From positions 1 through 5,335 of the forward strand of contig JAISGW010000180.1 in assembly GCA_031262895.1 (NCBI GenBank): a DNA stretch of 5,335 nt, read 5' to 3'. Shown here one piece after another: positions 1-5,335 of the stretch (position 1 is its first letter; every line of letters starts with the position of its first letter). This stretch comes from Tannerella sp. GTDB lineage: Bacteria; Bacteroidota; Bacteroidia; Bacteroidales; Tannerellaceae. The position numbers and the translations under genes are program-made. Below the pieces are notes generated by a model that saw only the letters and a list, made by a program, of their open reading frames with translations, did not search any database and was not told the DNA's origin.

Positions 1-2
1 CT

Positions 3-10
3 TATGTTTG
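3..10 (+). promoter_or_regulatory. Likely -7 promoter element upstream of lemA
   Basis: TATGTTTG matches the Bacteroides-type -7 consensus TAnnTTTG at every fixed position. It lies about 30 nt before the lemA ATG, so transcription would begin around position 14-17 and leave a leader of roughly 25 nt rich in A. The partner -33 element (TTTG) would lie before the window, so only half of the promoter can be seen. An eight-base motif with two free positions also arises by chance; position and strand are the main support. Confidence 0.5.
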
Positions 11-40
11 CCGCCTAAACCAATTTAATAACAGAAAAAA

Positions 41-601
41 ATGACAACAACTTTGGTGATTATTGTAGTAATCGTTTTGGTCGTTCTCTTTTTGGTGGCC
101 AAATACAACGGCTTAGTGAAACTGCGGAACAACCGTGAAAATGCTTTTGCCGATATTGACGTGCAATTGAAGCAAAGGCACGATTTGGTTCCCCAGTTGG
201 TGGAAACGGTCAAGGGTTATGCCGCCCATGAAAAGGAAACTTTCGAAAAGGTCATCGCCGCTCGCAACGGCGCCGTATCAGCCAAGAGCATAGACGAGAA
301 AATCGTAGCCGAGAACAGCTTGTCGGCCGCCTTGTCAGGCATGCGTGTCACCTTGGAAGCCTATCCCGAGTTGAAAGCTAACCAGAACTTCATGCAGTTG
401 CAGGAAGAAATTGCCGATTTGGAGAACAAACTCTCGGCTGTCAGGCGCTATTTTAACTCCGCCACCAAGGAATACAACAATGCTGTGGAGACATTTCCTT
501 CCAACATCATTGCCGGCATGTTCAATTTCCATAAGGAAATCATGTTCGACTTGGGTGAAGAACGCAAATCATACGAAGAGGCGCCTAAAATACAGTTCTG
601 A
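41..601 (+). CDS. lemA: LemA family protein
   Basis: This 186-residue protein has the standard LemA length and layout: one N-terminal membrane segment (about residues 4-20) followed by a long helical, coiled-coil-prone domain. The family blocks are intact: RNNRENAFADIDVQLKQRHD (29-48) leading into LVPQLVETVKGYAAHE, then YPELKANQNFMQLQEE (108-123), then an RRYFN / YNNAVETFPSN / IIAG block (135-159). The ATG follows an A-run (AGAAAAAA) rather than a Shine-Dalgarno site. In the family the helical domain is usually placed outside the cytoplasmic face, but topology cannot be read here. No enzymatic role is known. Genes for LemA proteins often lie beside M48 membrane proteases, as here, where htpX starts 2 nt after the stop; a shared role in envelope protein quality control is inferred. 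Recognition of the family is secure; molecular function is not. Confidence 0.95.
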   Translation: MTTTLVIIVVIVLVVLFLVAKYNGLVKLRNNRENAFADIDVQLKQRHDLVPQLVETVKGYAAHEKETFEKVIAARNGAVSAKSIDEKIVAENSLSAALSGMRVTLEAYPELKANQNFMQLQEEIADLENKLSAVRRYFNSATKEYNNAVETFPSNIIAGMFNFHKEIMFDLGEERKSYEEAPKIQF

Positions 602-603
602 TC

Positions 604-1608
604 ATGGAATACGTAGGCATACAGACCCAGCAAAGGCGAAACAACCTGCGCTCGGCCGCCTTGCTTTGCCTTTTCCCCTGCCTGATTGTTGGCCTGACTT
701 GGTTGGGTTGCTACCTTTTCGCCTCCTATAACGGAGGCGCCTCGGCCTATTCGGGCATAGGCGGCCCCATACTGTCTTCCACGGCTTTGGCCTCTTCTTA
801 TTTCTTCGGCATCCTTCCGATCGTTGTTGGCGGGGTGTTGATTTGGTTCCTCATTGCCTATTTCGCGAACGTGGGCATCATACAACATGCCACTGATGCC
901 CGCCCCTTAGAAAGGATGGAGAACAAGCGCGTCTACAATTTGGTGGAGAACTTGTGCATGAGCCAAGGCATGCCCATGCCGAAAATCAACGTCATTGACG
1001 ACGAGTCACTGAACGCCTTTGCCAGCGGCATCAACAACAAGACCTATACCGTGACTTTGACCAGCGGCATCATCGACAAGTTGAACGACGAGGAACTCGA
1101 AGGAGTCATCGGGCATGAATTGACGCATATCCGCAATCGCGACGTCAGGCTGCTCATCATCTCCATCGTTTTCGTGGGAATTTTTACGGCTTTGGCCCAG
1201 TTAGGCTTCCGCACCCTGCTGTATGCTCCCAGCGGCCGGTCGCGTTCTTCCGATGACCGCAACGGGAAAAGTAACGGGGGAGGCGTCATTGTCATGTTGC
1301 TCATCGTGCTGCTCGTCGCCCTTATCGGATATTTCTTCTCCCTTCTCCTGCGCTTTGCTATTTCTAAAAAGCGGGAATACATGGCCGATGCGGGCAGCGC
1401 CGAGATGACCAAGAATCCTTTGGCTTTGGCTTCGGCCTTGCGTAAAATATCAGCCGACCCGCTGGTGGAGGCCGTCAAGCGCAAAGACGTGGCCCAGCTC
1501 TTCATTGAAGACCCGCAGGAGGAACACATGAGCCTGTCCAATCCTTTTGGCCTTTTTTCCTCGCATCCGCCCATTGAAAAGCGCATTGCCATCTTGGAAC
1601 AGTTTTAA
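604..1608 (+). CDS. htpX: HtpX-like M48 family membrane zinc metalloprotease
   Basis: This 334-residue protein is an integral membrane endopeptidase of family M48B, expected to cleave misfolded or damaged membrane proteins. The zinc site is complete: HELTH at residues 171-175 (E172 catalytic, H171 and H175 ligands), with the third ligand E258 in KKREYMADAGS. Four hydrophobic segments fit HtpX topology: about 17-40, 68-90, 183-203 and 226-250, which places the active site on the cytoplasmic side. The C-terminal SSHPPIEKRIAIL block (319-331) is also typical. The loop between segments 3 and 4 (about 207-226) is rich in Gly, Ser and Arg, and is variable in the family. Length is somewhat above the E. 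coli protein of about 290 residues, mostly from the N-terminal extension and this loop. The gene begins 2 nt after lemA, so the two are almost certainly cotranscribed and perhaps translationally coupled. No intrinsic terminator is visible after its stop. Confidence 0.95.
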   Translation: MEYVGIQTQQRRNNLRSAALLCLFPCLIVGLTWLGCYLFASYNGGASAYSGIGGPILSSTALASSYFFGILPIVVGGVLIWFLIAYFANVGIIQHATDARPLERMENKRVYNLVENLCMSQGMPMPKINVIDDESLNAFASGINNKTYTVTLTSGIIDKLNDEELEGVIGHELTHIRNRDVRLLIISIVFVGIFTALAQLGFRTLLYAPSGRSRSSDDRNGKSNGGGVIVMLLIVLLVALIGYFFSLLLRFAISKKREYMADAGSAEMTKNPLALASALRKISADPLVEAVKRKDVAQLFIEDPQEEHMSLSNPFGLFSSHPPIEKRIAILEQF

Positions 1609-1611
1609 GGC

Positions 1612-1646
1612 TTTGTTCGGTATTCTCGTTCCAAGTCGTATATTTG
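1612..1646 (+). promoter_or_regulatory. Bacteroides-type promoter for the peptidase-recR operon
   Basis: TATATTTG at 1639-1646 is a full match to the -7 consensus TAnnTTTG. Upstream, TTTG at 1612-1615 could be the -33 element with a 23-nt spacer, slightly long. An overlapping TTCG at 1616-1619 gives a 19-nt spacer with one mismatch. The element sits in the only intergenic gap of the window and about 43 nt before the ATG at 1689, leaving a leader of about 36-40 nt. It also argues against any coding start near 1644, which would lie inside the promoter. Confidence 0.65.
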
Positions 1647-1652
1647 CTGTCT

Positions 1653-1688
1653 CAAAAAAACCTAAATAAATTGATAGTGATAAAGAAT
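1653..1688 (+). promoter_or_regulatory. A/T-rich translation leader without Shine-Dalgarno
   Basis: The 36 nt before the ATG at 1689 are dominated by A and T, including a run of seven A, then TAAATAAATTGATAG and TAAAGAAT next to the start. There is no GGAGG-like motif. This is the usual look of a Bacteroidota leader, where A-rich, unstructured sequence rather than anti-SD pairing favours initiation. It supports ATG 1689 as the start over upstream in-frame codons. Confidence 0.5.
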
Positions 1689-2873
1689 ATGAAACGATTG
1701 ATGTTGGCCGCCTGTGCGTTGGCCATGAGTCTTGGTTTTGCCCAAGGTCAAAAAACGGAAGACGCTTATGTCTTCACGACGGTGAAAAAAGTGCCTATCA
1801 CATCCGTGAAAAACCAGAACCGTTCGGGCACGTGCTGGTGCTATTCCACGCTGGGTTTCTTCGAATCGGAATTGCTCCGCATGGGAAAAGGCCCCTACGA
1901 CTTGTCTGAAATGTTTGTGGTCAGTCATTCTTATAAGGACAAGGCCGACAAATTCGTACGCATACATGGCATGATGAACTTCGGCGAGGGCGGTTCTTCC
2001 GACGACGTGAATTATGTTATCAAACACTACGGCATCGTGCCGGAAGAGGCGCAGCCGGGTGAGAACTACGGCGACAGCCTGCCCGTACATGGGGAGATGG
2101 AAGCTGCTGCGGCCGCTTACCTGAAGGCCATCGTCTCTAATCCCAACGGCAAGTTATCCACGGCTTGGAAGCGCGGCTACGACGGCATCATTGATGCCTA
2201 CCTCGGCCCCAACCCGAAAACTTTCACCTATAAAGGGAAGGAATATACGCCCCTGAGCTTTGCCAAAGAATTGGGCTTGAATATGGACAATTATGTATCC
2301 CTGACATCGTACACCCATCATCCCTTCTATACCCAGTTCGCTTTGGCGCTCCCCGACAACTGGCGTTGGGCCAAATATTGGAACGTGCCCATTGATGACC
2401 TCGTCGAAATCGTCAACAACGCTATCAACAAGGGTTATACCATAGCCTGGGGGGCCGACGTCAGCGAGACGGGCTTTACCCGTGACGGCCTCGGCGTGGT
2501 GCCCGATGTCAAAGCCATTATGACCTCCGGTAGCGACCAGGCCCGCTGGGTGGGCCTTTCCACCCGTGACAAGAACGCCGAGATACGGAAAGACATAGAA
2601 AAACCCTGCAAGGAACTCAAGATAACCCAGGCGATGCGTCAGGAAGCTTACGACAACTACCAGACCACCGACGACCATGGCATGCAAATCTTCGGCATCG
2701 CCAAGGATCAGACGGGGAAAACTTTTTATATGGTAAAGAATTCTTGGGGAACAAACTCGAAATATAAGGGCATCTGGTATGTATCGGAAGCCTTCCTGCG
2801 CTACAAGACCATGGACATCATGGTGAACAAGGCCGCCATTCCGGAAGCCCTGCGCAGCAAATTGGGAATATGA
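1689..2873 (+). CDS. Exported C1 family (papain-fold) peptidase, aminopeptidase C / bleomycin hydrolase-like
   Basis: This is a 394-residue cysteine peptidase related to PepC and bleomycin hydrolase, in the shorter, exported form typical of Bacteroidales. The start at ATG 1689 gives a clean signal peptide (KR, hydrophobic 4-17, likely cut after AQG at residue 20). An upstream in-frame TTG at 1644 would fall inside the promoter and bury the signal peptide. The catalytic signature Q-x3-G-x-C-W-x2-S-T is exact at residues 43-54: Q43 oxyanion hole, C49 nucleophile. H330 (in DDHGM) and N351 (in KNSWGT) complete the triad. AWGADV (253-258) matches the W-G-x-D-V region of the PepC branch. There is no propeptide between signal and active site, as in bleomycin hydrolases. 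A second cysteine, C51, sits two residues after the nucleophile. Family enzymes act as aminopeptidases or endopeptidases; which applies here is not visible. The stop overlaps the recR start by 4 nt (ATGA). Confidence 0.92.
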   Translation: MKRLMLAACALAMSLGFAQGQKTEDAYVFTTVKKVPITSVKNQNRSGTCWCYSTLGFFESELLRMGKGPYDLSEMFVVSHSYKDKADKFVRIHGMMNFGEGGSSDDVNYVIKHYGIVPEEAQPGENYGDSLPVHGEMEAAAAAYLKAIVSNPNGKLSTAWKRGYDGIIDAYLGPNPKTFTYKGKEYTPLSFAKELGLNMDNYVSLTSYTHHPFYTQFALALPDNWRWAKYWNVPIDDLVEIVNNAINKGYTIAWGADVSETGFTRDGLGVVPDVKAIMTSGSDQARWVGLSTRDKNAEIRKDIEKPCKELKITQAMRQEAYDNYQTTDDHGMQIFGIAKDQTGKTFYMVKNSWGTNSKYKGIWYVSEAFLRYKTMDIMVNKAAIPEALRSKLGI

Positions 2874-3487
2874 CTTCCAGATACCCGTCGGCTCTTTTAG
2901 AGAACGCGGTGAACGAACTGTCTACGCTGCCCGGTATCGGGCAGCGTACGGCGCTTCGTTTGGCGCTTCATTTTTTGCGGCGAGACCTCAATTATACGGA
3001 GGCTTTCACCTCCGCCTTATTGGCTTTGCGCAAGGAGGTAAATTATTGCCGCCAATGCCATAACATCTGCGACAGCGAACTTTGCAATATTTGCGCCGAC
3101 CCATCCCGTGACCAGGCTACCATTTGCGTGGTGGAAAACATTAAGGAAGTGATGGCCATAGAGAACACGGGACAATACCACGGCGTGTACCATGTGTTGG
3201 GGGGCATCCTTTCGCCCATTGACGGCATAGGACCGGGCGACTTGGAGATAGACAGCCTTACTTCACGGGTGGCGGCGGGCGGCATCAAGGAGGTTATCCT
3301 TGCGCTGTCTACAACCATGGAGGGCGACACGACGAACTTTTTCATTTCACGTAAATTGGCGCCCTACGACGTCCCGCTTTCCTTAATAGCGCGCGGCGTC
3401 TCCGTCGGCGACGAAATAGAATATGCCGACGAGGTGACCCTGGCGCGCTCCATACAAAACAGAACCCGTTTCGAATATGAACGATAA
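2870..3487 (+). CDS. recR: Recombination mediator protein RecR
   Basis: This 205-residue protein is full length for RecR, which with RecO (and RecF) loads RecA onto SSB-coated single-stranded DNA during gap repair. Domains in order: a helix-hairpin-helix DNA-binding region (about 17-38, around LPGIGQRTALRLA); a zinc finger C60-x2-C63-x8-C72-x2-C75, with an additional C67 inside; a Toprim domain (about 84-178) with CVVEN (86-90), the YHVLGG / LSPIDGIGP segment and TMEGDTTNFF (149-158); and the C-terminal ARGVSVGDEIEYADEVTLAR block (174-193), a strong RecR hallmark. It begins inside the stop of the peptidase gene (ATGA overlap) and runs 11 nt into the next gene, so it is in the middle of an operon and probably made by coupled translation. 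No residue looks missing. Confidence 0.98.
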   Translation: MTSRYPSALLENAVNELSTLPGIGQRTALRLALHFLRRDLNYTEAFTSALLALRKEVNYCRQCHNICDSELCNICADPSRDQATICVVENIKEVMAIENTGQYHGVYHVLGGILSPIDGIGPGDLEIDSLTSRVAAGGIKEVILALSTTMEGDTTNFFISRKLAPYDVPLSLIARGVSVGDEIEYADEVTLARSIQNRTRFEYER

Positions 3488-4658
3488 GCCCCTGCTTTCG
3501 GTTGTCATTGTCAATTATAATGTGAAGTATTTCCTTGAGCAATGCTTGGTGTCGGTCGAAAGGGCCGCGGAGGGCTTGGACGTGGAAATCTTCGTTGTCG
3601 ACAATGCCTCTACCGATGATTCCCTGGCTTATCTGGGCGCCCGTTTCCCGCAAGTCATTTTCATCGCCAATACCGATAACAGGGGATTCGCCGCCGCCAA
3701 TAATCAAGCTATCCGTCAAAGCAAGGGGGAATACGTCCTGCTTTTGAACCCCGACACCTTGATTGGCGAGGACAGCCTGCACACGCTCTGTTTTTTTCTC
3801 GATGAGCATCCGCAAGCCGCCGCCGTAGGCGTGAAGATGCTTGATGCAAGGGGAGGATTTCTGCCGGAAAGCAAGCGTTGCTTTCCTACGCCGTGGGTGG
3901 CCTTCTGCAAGTTGTTCGGCCTGGGGAAGCTCTTTCCCCATTCGCCCACCTTCGCCGCCTATAGCCTGCCCTACTTGAACCCGAACAAAACGCACAAGGT
4001 CAGCGTGCTGGCCGGCGCCTTCATGCTTATGCGCCGGGAAGCGCTTGACAAGGCCGGCCTGCTTGACGAGTCTTTCTTTATGTATGGCGAAGACATAGAC
4101 CTCTCTTACCGCTTCGTGCAACAAGGGTACACGAATTACTATGTCCCCGAACGCATCCTGCACTACAAGGGAGAAAGCGCCAGGCAGGACGACAAACGTT
4201 ACCTGAAAAGTTTTTACGGCTCCATGCTCATCTTCTTTAAAAAGTATCATCCGCGCTCGGGGCGCTTTTGGAGCTTTTTCATACGTCTGGCCATCGCATG
4301 CAAAGTGTGCCTGGCTTCCCTGCCGTGGAAGCGCAAACGCCGCACCGGACACCACAACCCGATAAGGCACCGGCGCATTCTGGTATTGTCGCGTGAGGCC
4401 TCTTTCGATAGGGTCAAGGCTGGTTGCCGTAAGCGGATGCCCGAAGCGGAGTTTATCAACCATTGGAACCTCGACGAGGAGCGCGTGATGGACGCCATTT
4501 GCCGCCGCAACCGGATGAAAGCCTTCACCGACGTGGTCTTCTGCTATCCGGAGGTGCGTTTCGAGCAAGTCCTGCTGTTCATGGATACCTTGCCTGACCG
4601 GATTAATTACCATATTTATCACCGTAAAAACGGCCTGCTTATTTCTCCCAGCAAATGA
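3477..4658 (+). CDS. Family 2 glycosyltransferase with extra C-terminal domain
   Basis: This 393-residue protein is a GT-A fold, inverting GT2 enzyme of the rhamnosyltransferase (WbbL-like) type, expected to add a sugar from a nucleotide donor to a surface polysaccharide or lipid-linked glycan at the cytoplasmic face of the inner membrane. Visible motifs: LSVVIVNYN (7-15) as the first strand, VDNAS (41-45), NRGFAAANNQA (68-78), LNPDT (90-94, the DxD equivalent), AGAFMLMRREAL (179-190) and FFMYGEDIDLSYR (200-212) with the ED pair as likely catalytic base. Residues 264-284 are hydrophobic with scattered Arg/Lys, perhaps a membrane-associating helix. Residues 298-393 form a separate alpha/beta-like domain not needed for GT2 activity; it is reported as a finding. 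The start overlaps the recR end by 11 nt; the only other support for it is that the GT2 first strand begins at residue 7. Donor and acceptor cannot be read from the sequence. Confidence 0.92.
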   Translation: MNDKPLLSVVIVNYNVKYFLEQCLVSVERAAEGLDVEIFVVDNASTDDSLAYLGARFPQVIFIANTDNRGFAAANNQAIRQSKGEYVLLLNPDTLIGEDSLHTLCFFLDEHPQAAAVGVKMLDARGGFLPESKRCFPTPWVAFCKLFGLGKLFPHSPTFAAYSLPYLNPNKTHKVSVLAGAFMLMRREALDKAGLLDESFFMYGEDIDLSYRFVQQGYTNYYVPERILHYKGESARQDDKRYLKSFYGSMLIFFKKYHPRSGRFWSFFIRLAIACKVCLASLPWKRKRRTGHHNPIRHRRILVLSREASFDRVKAGCRKRMPEAEFINHWNLDEERVMDAICRRNRMKAFTDVVFCYPEVRFEQVLLFMDTLPDRINYHIYHRKNGLLISPSK

Positions 4659-5185
4659 CAAAAATGTTTTTGAAGAACGAAAGGCTCCGTCTTCGGGCTA
4701 TGGAGCCTGAAGACTTGGACGTGCTTTATACTTGGGAAAACGACCCTTCCTATTGGATGGAAGGGAACACGCTTGCCCCTTATTCCCGTTATGTTTTGCG
4801 GGAATACATTTCCAATTCCAATCGGGGAATTTACGAACAAAAGCAGTTGCGTTTGATGTTGGAACACGATGGTCAAGCGGCGGGAGTCATTGATCTTTAC
4901 GACTTTGACCCGCACAACAGGCGCGCTGCCGTGGGGCTTCTTGTGGACAAGGGGTACCAAGGGCAAGGCATAGGCACCCAGGCCGTGGACCTTTTGGCCG
5001 ATTACGCCTTTTCCATCCTCAACCTTTACCAGCTTTACGCCTACGTGCCGGTCAGTAATCCGGCCAGCCGCAAGGTGTTCGACCGCTGTGGCTTCACGCT
5101 CGTCGGTACCCTGCGCGGCTGGGTGAGTGCCCCCGGAAGCATGCGCGACGTTTGGCTGCTGCAACGCATTAACATCCAAGCTTGA
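4655..5185 (+). CDS. GNAT family N-acetyltransferase (RimJ/RimL/SpeG-like)
   Basis: This 176-residue protein is a single-domain acetyl-CoA-dependent N-acetyltransferase of the Acetyltransf_3 type. The N-terminal LRLRAMEPEDLDVLYTWEND (11-30) is the usual opening of RimJ/RimL/SpeG relatives. Motif A is clear at about 92-111: AVGLLVD followed by the acetyl-CoA pyrophosphate loop QGQGIG (102-107). The NPASRKVFDRCGF segment (135-147) is the conserved motif B region. The substrate may be a protein N-terminus, a polyamine such as spermidine, or another amine; the sequence does not decide this. The ATG at 4655 overlaps the glycosyltransferase stop by 4 nt (ATGA). A second ATG at 4664, three codons on, is a possible alternative start and would make the protein 173 residues. 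Confidence 0.93.
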   Translation: MTKMFLKNERLRLRAMEPEDLDVLYTWENDPSYWMEGNTLAPYSRYVLREYISNSNRGIYEQKQLRLMLEHDGQAAGVIDLYDFDPHNRRAAVGLLVDKGYQGQGIGTQAVDLLADYAFSILNLYQLYAYVPVSNPASRKVFDRCGFTLVGTLRGWVSAPGSMRDVWLLQRINIQA

Positions 5186-5196
5186 AAGAACAAAAC
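5185..5196 (+). promoter_or_regulatory. A-rich leader supporting the GTG start of the helicase
   Basis: AAAGAACAAAAC lies directly before GTG 5197 and is free of G-rich Shine-Dalgarno motifs. It resembles the A-rich starts of the first and third genes of the window, and so favours GTG 5197 slightly over TTG 5182, which is preceded by mixed sequence. The support is weak because this stretch could equally be codons 2-5 of a protein begun at TTG. Confidence 0.35.
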
Positions 5197-5335
5197 GTGG
5201 AAGAAAATTTTCTTGAACAACTGAACCCCGAACAAAGGGCTGCCGTGGAATATATAGACGGCCCTGCCTTGGTCATCGCCGGGGCAGGTTCCGGTAAGAC
5301 GCGGGTACTCACTTACAAGGTGGCTTATCTGCTAC
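5197..5335 (+). CDS. uvrD: UvrD/PcrA-type superfamily 1 DNA helicase, N-terminal fragment
   Basis: Only the first 46 codons are present; the gene continues past the window end. The protein opens with FLEQLNPEQRAAVEYIDGPA, the Q-motif region that binds the adenine of ATP, then LVIAGAGSGKT, the Walker A loop, then RVLTYKVAYLL. This order is diagnostic of UvrD/Rep/PcrA helicases, which unwind DNA 3' to 5' in repair and replication-fork rescue. There is no ATG in this frame: an in-frame stop at 5170-5172 limits the start to TTG 5182 (TTGA overlap with the upstream stop) or GTG 5197. GTG is preferred because it gives a short tail of about eight residues before the Q motif, typical of the family, and has an A-rich leader. 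Which of UvrD, PcrA or Rep it is cannot be settled from the fragment; the symbol is provisional. Confidence 0.9.
   Translation, partial: MEENFLEQLNPEQRAAVEYIDGPALVIAGAGSGKTRVLTYKVAYLL

Noticed and set aside
1044..1592. Open frame on the - strand (182 codons) opposite htpX
   Set aside because: It lies wholly within a gene with intact zinc-protease motifs, has low-complexity Ser/Arg/Met-rich content and no recognisable family.
1644..1688. Upstream TTG start giving a 409-residue peptidase
   Set aside because: The extra 15 codons overlap the promoter and A/T-rich leader and would place charged and polar residues before the signal peptide; ATG 1689 gives a normal exported protein.
1704..1715. 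Lipobox-like LAAC at residues 6-9 of the peptidase, suggesting a lipoprotein
   Set aside because: The cysteine is at residue 9, leaving a hydrophobic core of only five residues before it, too short for a type II signal peptide. The hydrophobic stretch continues beyond it to a good type I cleavage site (AQG) at residues 18-20.
2154..2687. Open frame on the - strand (177 codons) opposite the C1 peptidase
   Set aside because: It is antisense to a gene with an exact catalytic signature; the translated product has no recognisable motif and no leader or promoter of its own.
2950..2970. Direct repeat GGCGCTTC spaced by 5 nt
   Set aside because: It is short, inside the recR helix-hairpin-helix codons and explained by repeated Ala-Leu/Arg-Leu codon choice; there is no sign of a mobile or regulatory repeat.
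2997..3014. Inverted repeat CGGAGG / CCTCCG with a 6-nt loop
   Set aside because: It lies inside recR, has only a six-base stem and is not followed by a T-run, so it is not a terminator; it is explained by codons.
3342..4661. Long open frame on the - strand (439 codons) opposite the glycosyltransferase
   Set aside because: The + strand has all GT2 motifs in place and proper overlaps with both neighbours. The - strand product has no recognisable domain and includes an improbable poly-arginine stretch, so it is a by-product of codon usage on the sense strand.
4619..5179. Open frame on the - strand (186 codons) opposite the acetyltransferase
   Set aside because: It mirrors the GNAT gene almost end to end, while the sense product has clear acetyl-CoA binding motifs; nothing recognisable is encoded on the antisense strand.

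Overview
The window looks like chromosomal core DNA from a member of the Bacteroidota, most likely the order Bacteroidales. Three things point there. There are two good matches to the Bacteroides-type -7 promoter element (TAnnTTTG). No gene start has a convincing Shine-Dalgarno sequence, and the two promoter-proximal starts have A-rich leaders instead. The protein set is also Bacteroidales-like: a secreted, shortened C1 aminopeptidase beginning with a signal peptide, and a recR / GT2 / GNAT / UvrD-type helicase run. Base composition is roughly balanced and looks even across the window. I see no mobile element, tRNA, rRNA, CRISPR array or sign of recent transfer. The genus cannot be fixed from this sequence alone.

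Layout: all seven genes are on the + strand and nearly all of the window is coding. Positions 1-40 hold the tail of an upstream region with a likely promoter element. Positions 41-1608 carry a two-gene unit with a 2-nt gap: a LemA-family membrane-anchored coiled-coil protein and an HtpX-like M48 membrane metalloprotease. An 80-nt gap (1609-1688) follows; it is the only real intergenic space and contains a well-formed promoter. Positions 1689-5335 carry a tightly packed unit of five genes: an exported C1 papain-fold peptidase, RecR, a family 2 glycosyltransferase with an extra C-terminal domain, a GNAT N-acetyltransferase, and the start of a UvrD/PcrA-type helicase cut by the window end. Junctions in this unit overlap by 4, 11 and 4 nt. 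The last junction either overlaps by 4 nt (TTG start) or leaves an 11-nt gap (GTG start).

Functionally, the first unit is membrane-protein quality control. The second mixes exported proteolysis, recombinational repair (RecR), surface-glycan synthesis (GT2), small-molecule or protein acetylation (GNAT) and DNA unwinding (helicase). RecR and the helicase share DNA repair as a theme; the others probably share only the transcript.

I did not find a novel biological system. The points most worth a second look are the C-terminal domain of the glycosyltransferase, the non-ATG start of the helicase, the promoter that fixes the peptidase start, and the CWC active-site motif of the peptidase.
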